A stretch of 64,000 nucleotides of DNA from assembly GCA_047602905.1 (NCBI GenBank), contig JBLKOP010000001.1, forward strand, positions 62,001 to 126,000, in the 5' to 3' direction. The notes beneath the pieces were generated by a model. That model was not told the origin of the DNA. It searched no databases and saw nothing but the letters and a program-made list of their open reading frames with translations. The stretch is from SKIA01 sp047602905. GTDB lineage: Archaea; Nanobdellota; Nanobdellia; Woesearchaeales; SKIA01. Numbering within the stretch: the first letter of the stretch is position 1; every line of letters starts with the position of its first letter. The position numbers were made by a program, and so were the translations under genes. Shown piece after piece: positions 48,636 to 56,057 of the stretch.

Positions 48636-49217
48636 TTATAAAGGTATTGCGAGGCGCACAACAACAACCTCAATACGTTTCTCAACTTGGGTGTGCATAG
48701 ACATGCTACGAGCAAGAGGAAACGAGTACGTCCACACATCAGTAAGTACGTGACCAGTCTCTGAGGCAACTTCTGAGATGAACTCCTCACTGCCTGCTAA
48801 GTGCATACTGTACACAACAGGAGCGCTCATACAAGCAGCTTGCACGAACTGCTTATCAGCGTGGCGATTCTTTGTTCCAAACGGAGGGTTTGTAAGCACC
48901 ACATCACACGGCACACTCTTAACAGGAGAGTGCAGAATAGTAAACGGAACGCGCACTTGTTTTGTGTTCTCCTCTAAAACACGAATAGCTTCTTCGTCTA
49001 CTTCTAGAAACGTAAGCTTACTTGCACCAACAAGACTTGCTGCTATGCCAAGAACACCAGTACCCGCTCCTAAATCAAGAACATGAGCACTCTGTAGATC
49101 TGCTTGTGCGCGTGTTATCCAATCAAGAACAATAGATGTAGGTGTGGTGTACTGCTCCAAATCAGCTTTAGGATTCCTAAAGGGTTGCAGAGTATCAAGG
49201 AGGTTTTGTATATTCAT
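48636..49217 (-). CDS. METTL5-like rRNA adenine N6-methyltransferase
   Basis: The 193-residue protein has PKADLEQYTTPTSIV at the N terminus, SAM motif DLGAGTGVLGIAA, acidic LEVDEEAI and the catalytic NPPFGTKNRHADK, all hallmarks of the METTL5 family (COG2263), which methylates an adenine in small-subunit rRNA. The family's usual C-terminal KRIEV-like ending is also present. A TATA-like element (GTTATAAATATC on the minus strand, 49234-49245) lies about 25 nt before the ATG. It precedes rpoL on the same strand. Confidence 0.92.
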   Translation of the reverse strand: MNIQNLLDTLQPFRNPKADLEQYTTPTSIVLDWITRAQADLQSAHVLDLGAGTGVLGIAASLVGASKLTFLEVDEEAIRVLEENTKQVRVPFTILHSPVKSVPCDVVLTNPPFGTKNRHADKQFVQAACMSAPVVYSMHLAGSEEFISEVASETGHVLTDVWTYSFPLARSMSMHTQVEKRIEVVVVRLAIPL

Positions 49218-49252
49218 AGAAGAAAAGAAGAAGAAAGATATTTATAACTGTT

Positions 49253-49534
49253 CTAGGCGGTTATGAAATCAAAATACTGCAGGTATTGTAATTGCAACCG
49301 TCCATCTTCAAGCCAATTAAAGACGTCTTTGCTATAGCAGTGCGTACACACGCAAAAGCGACGCTTCGTTACGATACAGCGAATACCCTCGCTAGTGGCG
49401 TAGCTTTCTGTTAGCTCTTGTAGTTCACTGACTCTTTCTGGTGCTTGCTGTGCAAGCCATTGCCCAATGGCCTCTCCAAGGCAATCGGGACTTAACGGAT
49501 TGGTTATTTGTTCTTTGCATATTTTGCAGTCCAC
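49253..49534 (-). CDS. Small zinc-finger-like protein
   Basis: The start is placed at GTG 49534 because GGAGGT lies 6 nt upstream; a GTG two codons earlier would touch that site. The 93-residue product begins VDCKICKEQI and later has CIVTKRRFCVCTHCYSKDV, giving CxxC pairs at both ends of the first two thirds, compatible with a zinc ribbon or treble clef. The last third is rich in Gln, Leu, Tyr and Phe. It is not recognised. A strong Shine-Dalgarno site with a GTG start is unusual here. Confidence 0.55.
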   Translation of the reverse strand: MDCKICKEQITNPLSPDCLGEAIGQWLAQQAPERVSELQELTESYATSEGIRCIVTKRRFCVCTHCYSKDVFNWLEDGRLQLQYLQYFDFITA

Positions 49535-49540
49535 GATCAC

Positions 49541-49819
49541 ACCTCCGCTAATAACTCTTCTTCAGGCATTTAGTAGTAATAGTTTAGAAACCGTCACTCC
49601 TGAGCACCCTACTTGGTTATCAGCAATGACGGGACGGTCGCAGCATAATGACTACCTTAAACGTTGCGGCTGTTGTACAGTAGTCGTTACAGTGCATTAC
49701 ATAGTTAGTACGAGGAATTATTTATAAGATTTGTGCATTTGTAGATGAGGAGTATTTATTTTCTCTAGCTACAGAAAAGCAGTTTTTTTAAAGAGATAGC
49801 TTCTTCTCACTATCGGGGT
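49541..49819. other. Intergenic region without a clear gene
   Basis: No credible coding frame is seen. A possible hairpin pairs GACTAC (49650-49655) with GTAGTC (49680-49685). A plus-strand TATA-like element (TTTTTTTAAAGAG, 49783-49795) near the right edge serves the next gene. Confidence 0.4.
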
Positions 49820-50332
49820 ATGGCAATCTTTAACAAAAACGAGCGTCGAATACGAGCAGCGTTTAATGCTGTTCACAAAGAATTTGATGAGCACCTTGAG
49901 AGTATTAATGCGAATACCGAAGAAATCCTTGAAGGAAGATACATGATTGAGGAATTGTTTGAGCGAGTAAACAAACTCTCAGAAGACCTTTTAGAAGTAA
50001 AGGAATTACTTGGTGAGCGCTCAGAACAGTACGAGCCAATTCATTTATCCGCTCAACAACAAGAAATCTTTCTTGCAGTCTATATGCATGAGAGAGGAGT
50101 AAGTTATTCACAACTTGCACGAGAATCTCGCCTGCCTGTCAGCGTTGTTCAAGAAACCGTTTTTGACCTCATAACAAAAGGAATACCGATACTTAAGCAG
50201 CGACGAGAAGAAGACATTATTTTGAGCTTAGACATTGAGTTTCGCGAGCGCCAAAGCAAACACAACCTTGTACAAGTAGACGAGGCTCAGAGTCGTTTCG
50301 TGCGCCAAGAAAGCCAGACAAGCTTGTTTTAG
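49820..50332 (+). CDS. Coiled-coil plus winged-helix protein
   Basis: The 170-residue protein has an N-terminal coiled coil (about 1-65, with AVHKEFDEHLESINANTEEI) and a winged-helix-like middle: AQQQEIFLAVYMHERGVSYSQLARESRLPVSVVQETVFDLITKG, then an Arg/Gln-rich tail. The helix-turn-helix pattern suggests DNA binding with a dimerising coiled coil. A TATA-like element about 25-35 nt upstream supports the start. Target unknown; it stands at the left edge of the looser accessory segment. Confidence 0.65.
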   Translation: MAIFNKNERRIRAAFNAVHKEFDEHLESINANTEEILEGRYMIEELFERVNKLSEDLLEVKELLGERSEQYEPIHLSAQQQEIFLAVYMHERGVSYSQLARESRLPVSVVQETVFDLITKGIPILKQRREEDIILSLDIEFRERQSKHNLVQVDEAQSRFVRQESQTSLF

Positions 50333-50368
50333 AAACATATAATAACCTTTAAAGGAATAGCATTTATT

Positions 50369-50752
50369 ATGTCACTTAATCGTTTATTTAAAAAATTTTT
50401 TTATCTAGGTTATGATAATGCTGAACACGATAAAACAGGTGTTTTTTCAGAAATAACTGAAGATCTTAACACGTTGTTTCGTTTACAACCAGCTGATTGG
50501 TTTACTGATGAGGCAGTATTAGAGATGTATGCGCAAACATTAGGGTATGTGGTTAAGTCGTTTGAGTTATATCCTGATGCTATGCTTTCTCAGGACCCTG
50601 GTTTTAGGTTTATTAAGTTTTTAGATGCTGGAGTTGATGTATACTCAAAGAAGTATATTCGTGAAGGGTTGTATCGTTTGTATCACGAAAGTTCTTCTTT
50701 AACAAAAAAGTCTCTTTTTCGATTAGAAAAAATATTTGTGTTAACCACTTAA
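50369..50752 (+). CDS. Hypothetical protein with foreign-looking composition
   Basis: The 127-residue protein is mostly helical, rich in Phe, Tyr, Leu and Lys, without signal peptide or cysteines. It is not recognised. A TATA-like element (CATATAATAACC, 50336-50347) lies about 25 nt upstream. Composition is opposite to the surroundings: 50581-50640 holds 27 T, 15 G, 11 A and 7 C on the + strand, whereas neighbouring DNA has A and C in excess. This suggests recent acquisition or relocation, perhaps together with the PadR gene that follows. Confidence 0.55.
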   Translation: MSLNRLFKKFFYLGYDNAEHDKTGVFSEITEDLNTLFRLQPADWFTDEAVLEMYAQTLGYVVKSFELYPDAMLSQDPGFRFIKFLDAGVDVYSKKYIREGLYRLYHESSSLTKKSLFRLEKIFVLTT

Positions 50753-50768
50753 CATAAAAAAAGTAGTT

Positions 50769-50799
50769 ATATATTGATATATCAATATATTTATATATG
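50769..50799 (+). promoter_or_regulatory. 22-bp palindromic operator next to the PadR TATA box
   Basis: A perfect 22-bp palindrome with half-site ATATATTGATA occupies 50769-50790. It is followed at once by a TATA-like element (TTTATATATG, 50790-50799) about 20-30 nt before the PadR ATG. A long perfect palindrome overlapping the promoter of a PadR gene is the expected arrangement for autoregulation. Confidence 0.7.
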
Positions 50800-50819
50800 T
50801 ATAAAGATATTAGTTTTTT

Positions 50820-51134
50820 ATGACCTCTATTGAACTATCTACACCACTACAATTCTTGTTATTGCACGAACTTCGTTCTGCAAAAACAGGCACTGATCTT
50901 GCGCAAAAACTTGGCGAGAGAAAAGGGTCTGGTATGCTTACTCCTGGAACGATTTATCCTACGCTTAAAGAGCTTCATAAGAAGCGTTTAGTGCGCTACA
51001 CTTCTTCTGGGCGCTCTAAAACCTATGTTCTCTCAAAGAAGGGAGAGGCTGAGCTTGAAGTATTGTATAAACAGTTTTCTCAGTTGTTTAAAGGGATGCG
51101 ACATCTTATTGCTCCTGCTCGAGGATATAAATAA
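50820..51134 (+). CDS. PadR family transcriptional regulator
   Basis: The 104-residue protein is a PadR winged helix: STPLQFLLLHELRSAKTGTDLA, GMLTPGTIYPTLKELHKKRLV, SGRSKTYVLSKKGEAEL, then a short dimerisation helix. PadR proteins usually repress their own gene and a nearby transporter or stress gene, binding palindromes. A perfect 22-bp palindrome lies at its promoter. The start follows the TATA-like element by about 20-30 nt. Composition is T/G-rich on the + strand, unlike the region around it. Confidence 0.9.
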   Translation: MTSIELSTPLQFLLLHELRSAKTGTDLAQKLGERKGSGMLTPGTIYPTLKELHKKRLVRYTSSGRSKTYVLSKKGEAELEVLYKQFSQLFKGMRHLIAPARGYK

Positions 51135-51211
51135 ACAAATAATAGTGCCTAAATATACTTATTTAATTTAGTCTATAATCTTTAAGCAGTAATTAATAAG
51201 TATAAAGCATC

Positions 51212-51448
51212 TTAAAATAGTATTTTTAAGATAAGATAACTTGTTATTCCAAGTAAAAATGGATATGTTACGTACAACCAAAGAAGTGATGTCTTTGTTG
51301 TTTGAGTGTTTGCGTTCTTGAATCCTTGTGTCGATATGTGTTTACTGTGAGAATACCATGTAGTTATGCCGTGTTTTTGTGCAAGCGCGTTAAGAAATAT
51401 TGCTACAAGTAAGATTGCCATTCCTGCGACATAACTTTCTAGTATCAT
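51212..51448 (-). CDS. Small two-span membrane protein
   Basis: The 78-residue protein has membrane helices at about residues 5-25 and 57-77 with a polar Thr/Asn/Gln/His-rich loop between. It is not recognised. It is convergent with the PadR gene, 77 bp from its stop. The upstream promoter is weak (CATTTGAATAC on the minus strand near 51472-51482). PadR regulators often control nearby membrane genes, so it could be a target, but no copy of the palindrome was seen at its promoter. Confidence 0.5.
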   Translation of the reverse strand: MILESYVAGMAILLVAIFLNALAQKHGITTWYSHSKHISTQGFKNANTQTTKTSLLWLYVTYPFLLGITSYLILKILF

Positions 51449-51799
51449 GATTCTTTTTTGTTGCGTAAGTATTCAAATGTAGGTGTTCTGAAGGCTATCT
51501 AAATAGTTTAAGCAATAAATAAATATTTTAACTAATTATTTTTTTATGAAAAACAACCAAAAATGCGTCTTCTTTCTCTGAAGAATATAGCCTATTTGAG
51601 ACAAATTGCGCATTTGCTGCATGTTTTGCCTGAAACACTCAAATTCCAGGGCTTCAGGCGCTTTCACCACGTATTTCTCCAAAAAGATATAGAAAATAAA
51701 TACACATAATGTATATTACCTGTATTTCTTTTCTATAGTGCTTATTTTTTCCAATTTTTTTGAAATAGTTTACACATTACACGCCTAATTAAAAAAGTA
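51449..51799. other. AT-rich intergenic region with one hairpin
   Basis: About 350 bp without a credible gene. It contains a 7-bp inverted repeat, GCCTGAA (51628-51634) and TTCAGGC (51653-51659), around an 18-nt loop, in a locally GC-richer island (about 51600-51670). The hairpin could belong to a small RNA or be a protein-binding site. The rest is A/T-rich with several T runs on the + strand. Confidence 0.4.
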
Positions 51800-52429
51800 T
51801 CAAAATTCATTTATGTATTCAGATAAACGACTATATGCACTTCGAGCTTGTTGCCGTAACTGTAAATACGAATACGATTTGTCCTCCTCATTAACAAGAG
51901 CAGGCCCTACACGCAACATTTCTTTCTGTAGTAAGTCTAATTGTTTTTTGTAATAAGGAAAGGATACATCTTCTTGCTTCAGAAGCTTTAAACGAATTAT
52001 CAATCCATTCACTTCCCTGCTGTTCATAACAGTCCATGCGTTAACACTGTACTCCCTAAAATCAGTGAACTCATCGTTTTCAAGTTGTTTGCGAAAATCA
52101 ATTAGTCGAATCATTGCGTTGTGAATGTATGTGCACGCGCCTGCGACACCTGTTAGTTCTTGTTTTGAAATCCCTAAGTTAACAAGTTTTTCGTGTTGAT
52201 TAGATAAGTTAATGCATAATTGAATGAATGCTTTCTCGTGCTCTTCAGTTTCTATAACTCCTTGATTAATAGCAGCCATTTGTTGAACGTACGTCTTTTT
52301 CGCTTCTTGGACTTGAACTATTTTATCGATATTTTCTTGAGTTAGTTCTATTGGTCTATTTTGCTGCGCAAAATAGGTAAGTGCAGCTAAACATGCACAG
52401 AGTAAAATAACTTTTGATTGCCTACGCAT
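51800..52429 (-). CDS. Exported helical protein
   Basis: The 209-residue protein has an N-terminal signal or anchor (MRRQSKVILLCACLAALTYF) and an otherwise all-helical chain rich in Gln, Glu, Lys and Leu with a few cysteines. It is not recognised. A minus-strand TATA-like element (CATTTATAAATAAAC, 52450-52464) lies about 25-30 nt before the ATG. The Cys near residue 11-13 does not make a good lipobox. It is flanked by very AT-rich DNA on both sides. Confidence 0.55.
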   Translation of the reverse strand: MRRQSKVILLCACLAALTYFAQQNRPIELTQENIDKIVQVQEAKKTYVQQMAAINQGVIETEEHEKAFIQLCINLSNQHEKLVNLGISKQELTGVAGACTYIHNAMIRLIDFRKQLENDEFTDFREYSVNAWTVMNSREVNGLIIRLKLLKQEDVSFPYYKKQLDLLQKEMLRVGPALVNEEDKSYSYLQLRQQARSAYSRLSEYINEF

Positions 52430-52476
52430 TATAAACTCTATGAGAGGGTTTATTTATAAATGCATCGAGATATAAC

Positions 52477-52613
52477 ATATAATTTTTGCTTAAAATATTT
52501 AAATAATATTTAAAATATATAAGTTATTTAACAAACTAATTGTAAAATATAGATATAATAATATAATATAGCTTATTTATTTAATATAATTTTTGATTAA
52601 AATATTTAGATAA
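52477..52613. repeat. Direct repeat in extremely AT-rich intergenic DNA
   Basis: Two 30-nt copies (52477-52506 and 52584-52613) differ at only two positions; the core is AATTTTTG-N-TTAAAATATT. The DNA between them is extreme: 52501-52620 has only 10 G or C in 120 bases. The block lies between an exported-protein gene and scpA, and no gene fits inside. Repeats around a low-melting stretch are seen at replication origins, plasmid-like partition sites and integration sites; none of these is proven here. Confidence 0.6.
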
Positions 52614-52651
52614 GTAATAAAAAACATTAACAAAAACACATATCAAAAAGG

Positions 52652-53458
52652 TTATTCTGTAACAATATCTTCTTGGTACTCAACAGGAGTAGAATCAAGA
52701 AGATGAATATATATCTCAGAAAACGTTGCTTCCTGAGCTAAATTAAGCCTGCGCTCATTAGTAAGATGCAGCAAAGGAATAAACGTTAATACCTTATCCA
52801 TTTTGTTCTCAGAAGTACACAGTTGCGTAAAAACAAGCTCTTCACTATTTTGGTAATGCTCGTCAATGCGCACAAGCATATCATTCATTAAGCTTGAAAC
52901 ATCGATTTTTTTTGCAGGAATACGCACTTCTTCATACTCAATCTTTACTCGATCAAGTGCTCGCTGCTCTTTACGCACACGAACATCCAGTGCGTGCTCT
53001 AACGCATCTACTAAGTCATACACAGAGACTTTTCTTTGTCGAGGCTGAGGAGTTCGCGGATAAATTTTTGGCTGCTTAACAGGCTCGGACGCTTCCTGAA
53101 AGAACTCGCTATCAAAGCCGAAGAACTCCTCATCGTACTCTGGTTGTTCAACACTATTAATTAAGCTGTTTAGTGCTTCAAAATCAGACTCCATAAGTTG
53201 CTTGCTCTTAATTTTAAGCAATAAAGCACTCGCTAAAACCATTTTTCCAGAGATACGAAAATCAAGCTCTGAGAGCTTTCGAATAATTTCTAAGAACTTC
53301 TGTGTAAGAGTGGAAACATCAATGTCCCACGGATCCATTTGCTCGCTGCGAACAAGATCGTGAATAATTGTGTGCCAAGAAAGCTCATCTTCGTCAAGAA
53401 TAAGCTTAAGGACCTGCTCGTTTGTTTGCCCAGGCTCAAAAACGTGCACTTGCTCCAT
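52652..53458 (-). CDS. scpA: Segregation and condensation protein A (ScpA)
   Basis: The 268-residue protein has the ScpA/kleisin order: N-terminal helices with MDPWDIDVSTLTQKFLEII and GKMVLASALLLKIKSKQL, a variable acidic middle, and a C-terminal winged helix (VLTFIPLLHLTNERRLNLAQEATFSEIYI). It bridges SMC heads in the condensin complex. The preceding gene on the same strand is an unknown 124-residue protein; an ScpB homologue is not recognised. A TATA-like element lies about 25-34 nt before the ATG (53483-53492). Confidence 0.93.
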   Translation of the reverse strand: MEQVHVFEPGQTNEQVLKLILDEDELSWHTIIHDLVRSEQMDPWDIDVSTLTQKFLEIIRKLSELDFRISGKMVLASALLLKIKSKQLMESDFEALNSLINSVEQPEYDEEFFGFDSEFFQEASEPVKQPKIYPRTPQPRQRKVSVYDLVDALEHALDVRVRKEQRALDRVKIEYEEVRIPAKKIDVSSLMNDMLVRIDEHYQNSEELVFTQLCTSENKMDKVLTFIPLLHLTNERRLNLAQEATFSEIYIHLLDSTPVEYQEDIVTE

Positions 53459-53493
53459 AATAGTATACGAAAAAGGCTACTAGGGTTATAAAG

Positions 53494-53868
53494 TTAACTA
53501 TTTTCTGGTGTGAAGGATAAAGCATTTCCTAAAGCAAGATACTGAGATAATGAAGTAACGCTCTCAGCAGAAATACCTTCTTGTACCGTCTTAACTGCCT
53601 GTAACTCATACTTACGAGGCGAGGTAAGAACTGCTAAGTGATCAAAAACACTATCTTTGCGCGGCTGCAACTCCTTAATTCGCTCTTCAAGCTCCACAGA
53701 ACTAAGATCAGCGTTGTTAACAATATAGCTTCCCACCGTGTTAAACGAACTAAACTTGCTTGTGAAATACGGATCTTCAAGAAGCATAGATAAACGTTCA
53801 TCAGTGTACGGTCTTGAACGCTTCTCAACAGCATTTGAGAGCTTTTCAAGAACAAAGTCTCGTAACAT
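53494..53868 (-). CDS. Hypothetical helical protein upstream of scpA
   Basis: The 124-residue protein is mostly helical and soluble, with segments LRDFVLEKLSNAVEKRS, ERLSMLLEDPYF and LEERIKELQPRKD. It is not recognised. A minus-strand TATA-like element (GTTTAAATATG, 53891-53901) lies about 25-30 nt before the ATG. It is the gene directly before scpA on the same strand, so a link to chromosome condensation is possible but not shown by sequence. Confidence 0.55.
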   Translation of the reverse strand: MLRDFVLEKLSNAVEKRSRPYTDERLSMLLEDPYFTSKFSSFNTVGSYIVNNADLSSVELEERIKELQPRKDSVFDHLAVLTSPRKYELQAVKTVQEGISAESVTSLSQYLALGNALSFTPENS

Positions 53869-53956
53869 ATACTAGGAGAGGAAAAATCATATTTAAACAT
53901 ATCTACTACCTGCGCGTGCAGAAACTATTAAATACGTCCAGATAAGAAGGATTACT

Positions 53957-54454
53957 GTGCCTAAACACCATTTCACACTCAAACCAAGCCTCATAAACGC
54001 AGCAGGACCGAAGTTTTTTAGATACCTCGTAGCGTACAGCCTAGCAAGCACAACAATCTACTACGCGCTCACACTAACAAACCTAATACCAAGCACGCCA
54101 CAACTCATAATAGCACTAGCACTCACAACAATACTTGTAAGCATAATCGTAGTAAAAAGACGTGTTATAAAACTCCACTACACCCAATACGAATTCTACG
54201 ACACACACGTAGTAGAAAAAAGCGGCATAGTACGAAAAAAACGCCACAGCATGCCATACAAACAAATAAGCAAAGTACAAAACGAATCAAGCCTTTGGGA
54301 TCGACTAACAAACGCAAGCAACATACTGCTTAAAAGCGCTCGTCACGACAGCGAACACGATTTATTACTACGCAGCATAAAAAACGCTGATGAAGTAGAA
54401 CACAACATCTACAAATTACTCAAAGCAGACGCAAAAGAAGAAAACACCAAATAG
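53957..54454 (+). CDS. Membrane protein with bacterial-type PH domain
   Basis: The GTG at 53957 is the start: it lies about 25-30 nt after a TATA-like element (CTATTAAATAC, 53925-53935), and the frame has no earlier start. The 165-residue protein has two membrane helices (about 22-40 and 48-66) followed by a PH-like domain (about 74-150) with YEFYDTHVVEKSGIVRKK and SMPYKQISKVQNESSLWDRL, typical of the bPH2/YdbS family. Function of the family is poorly known. Its stop codon touches the stop of the convergent DUF4870 gene with no spacer. Confidence 0.8.
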   Translation: MPKHHFTLKPSLINAAGPKFFRYLVAYSLASTTIYYALTLTNLIPSTPQLIIALALTTILVSIIVVKRRVIKLHYTQYEFYDTHVVEKSGIVRKKRHSMPYKQISKVQNESSLWDRLTNASNILLKSARHDSEHDLLLRSIKNADEVEHNIYKLLKADAKEENTK

Positions 54455-54805
54455 TTACTCCTGCTTAAGAAACGTAATAGAGAGAGGATACACGTACAAC
54501 TTATTCTCAGAAGCCTTTACCGCAGCAATAATTACCAGAACCAAATCAAGGATTACGAAGAAAAAAGCAAGCGGGATGAACAACAGTAAAAGAAGTGGAA
54601 AGACAAAGAAGAACGCCACGCCAAGAATAACTGAGCTAAGAAAATACACTAACAAGCTTAACTGCCAATTAAGAGCAGAACGAGCATGATTACGACTAAA
54701 CGAATCCTCAGCAACCAACAAGATAATCAGAGGAGCAATAAAACTGCTGATAAGCGTTAATAAGTGGGTGAGCGTAGCCAAGGTAGTATCTTGTTGTTTA
54801 GCCAT
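54455..54805 (-). CDS. DUF4870/Tic20-like membrane protein, directly downstream of tRNA-Val
   Basis: The 116-residue protein has four hydrophobic segments and the family motif RNHARSALNWQLSLLVY near residues 39-55, as in small DUF4870 membrane proteins. Its ATG (54803-54805) lies one base after the 3' end of tRNA-Val on the same strand, leaving no room for a promoter of its own: the sequence 25 nt upstream is the tRNA T arm. It must be read from the tRNA transcript, and tRNA 3' processing would release an mRNA starting one base before the ATG. Confidence 0.8.
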   Translation of the reverse strand: MAKQQDTTLATLTHLLTLISSFIAPLIILLVAEDSFSRNHARSALNWQLSLLVYFLSSVILGVAFFFVFPLLLLLFIPLAFFFVILDLVLVIIAAVKASENKLYVYPLSITFLKQE

Positions 54806-54806
54806 A

Positions 54807-54879
54807 TGAGCCCGCCCGGAGTCGAACCGGGGATTTCTCGCAAGTCAAGCGAGCGTCATAGCCTCTAGACCACGGGCTC
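54807..54879 (-). tRNA. tRNA-Val(GAC)
   Basis: Read on the minus strand, acceptor arms GAGCCCG and CGGGCTC pair. The D region is TGGTCTAGAGGCTATGAC, the anticodon stem CTCGC/GCGAG encloses TTGACTT with anticodon GAC, and the T arm is CCCGG TTCGACT CCGGG. The discriminator is A, and CCA is not encoded. A TATA-like element (CCTTTAAAAGCG on the minus strand, about 54908-54919) lies about 30-40 nt upstream. The next gene's ATG starts one base after the tRNA. Confidence 0.95.
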
Positions 54880-54984
54880 AAGTACACATAAAGAACAAGA
54901 AGTCGCTTTTAAAGGTTATGAGAATTTTTTAAACACACAAAGAAACCAAGACCTTTAAAAGCACCTCTTCACTCACAAACAACT

Positions 54985-55653
54985 ATGCACGTACTCATAT
55001 TAGAAGCGAAAGGAAACCCTAACATCGGCTTGTTTGCTTACGCAACAGACAACTACTGCCTTATAGGCCCAGAACTTGCAGAACACGCAAAAAAAATAGA
55101 AGAAGTACTTCAAGTACCCGTACACACAGTAACAATAGCAGGAACAGGACTACTAGGAGTGTTCTTAGTAGGAAACAACCAACAACTCCTCATCCCAAGC
55201 ATCGCCTTTGAACACGAAGAAAAAAAGCTACGCTCAATAACACAAGTAGACGTTTTTGAAACAGTACACACAGCACTAGGAAACAACCTTGTTATGAATG
55301 AAAACGGAATACTTGCAGGACCAATGTTTAGTGAAGAAGAACGAGAACGACTAGCAAAACTCACGAACCTACCCGTACACCAATTCAAAATAGCAGATAT
55401 AGAAGTAGTAGGAAGCGGAATAGTACATAACAGCAAAGGAGGAGTAATCCACAGAGACGCAAACCAATTCGAGATAGAAATGGCAGAAGACACGCTAGGA
55501 CTAGAACAACTCCTACCAGGAACCGCGAGTCTAGGAAGCCCATACGTACGAGGAAGCATCGTAGCAAACAAGAACGGATTTATCATCTCAGAAAGCAGCG
55601 GAGGACCAGAAATTACTAACGCAGACGAAGCACTAGGGTTTTTAGAGCGATGA
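54985..55653 (+). CDS. eif6: Translation initiation factor 6
   Basis: The 222-residue protein shows the repeated alpha-beta units of IF6 (pentein fold): NIGLFAYATDNYCLIG, GTGLLGVFLVGNN, LGNNLVMNENGILAGP, VVGSGIVHNSKGGVIH and VRGSIVANKNGFI. It binds the large subunit and blocks joining to the small one. A TATA-like element (CCTTTAAAAGC, 54951-54961) lies about 25-30 nt before the ATG. It overlaps prefoldin alpha by 4 bp (ATGA). Confidence 0.97.
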   Translation: MHVLILEAKGNPNIGLFAYATDNYCLIGPELAEHAKKIEEVLQVPVHTVTIAGTGLLGVFLVGNNQQLLIPSIAFEHEEKKLRSITQVDVFETVHTALGNNLVMNENGILAGPMFSEEERERLAKLTNLPVHQFKIADIEVVGSGIVHNSKGGVIHRDANQFEIEMAEDTLGLEQLLPGTASLGSPYVRGSIVANKNGFIISESSGGPEITNADEALGFLER

Positions 55654-56057
55654 ACGAAGAAGAAGCAAGAAAACACTACATACACCTAAAAACGTTGCGA
55701 GAACACGTACACAAACTACAAACAAGCATACAAGAACTAGACGAGCAAACAAGAACGATACAAGAGATGAAAGAAGCAATAACACAAGCAGAAACGCTAC
55801 CTGAAGGAAGCGAGATACTCGCACCAATAAGTAACGGAGTATTCATACAAGCAACCAGTAAACCAGTAAACAAACTGCTTCTTAACGTAGGAGCAAACAC
55901 CGTAATAGAGCAAACACCCACAGAAGCAAAGAACCTACTAGAGGAGCAACTAAGAGAACTAGACACATACAGAAAAAAACTGTACACACAACAACAAGAA
56001 CTCGCACAACAAGCACAAGCAATAGAACAACAAGTAGCAGAGGAATTAGATGTTTAA
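55650..56057 (+). CDS. pfdA: Prefoldin alpha subunit
   Basis: The 135-residue protein has N- and C-terminal coiled coils around a beta-hairpin core (EILAPISNGVFIQATSK, KLLLNVGANTVIEQT), the prefoldin alpha pattern. Prefoldin holds unfolded proteins for transfer to the thermosome. It lies between aIF6 and FtsY, the conserved archaeal order, except that the usual LX (L18a) gene between aIF6 and prefoldin is absent. The last codons overlap the ftsY ATG by 8 bp. Confidence 0.95.
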   Translation: MNEEEARKHYIHLKTLREHVHKLQTSIQELDEQTRTIQEMKEAITQAETLPEGSEILAPISNGVFIQATSKPVNKLLLNVGANTVIEQTPTEAKNLLEEQLRELDTYRKKLYTQQQELAQQAQAIEQQVAEELDV

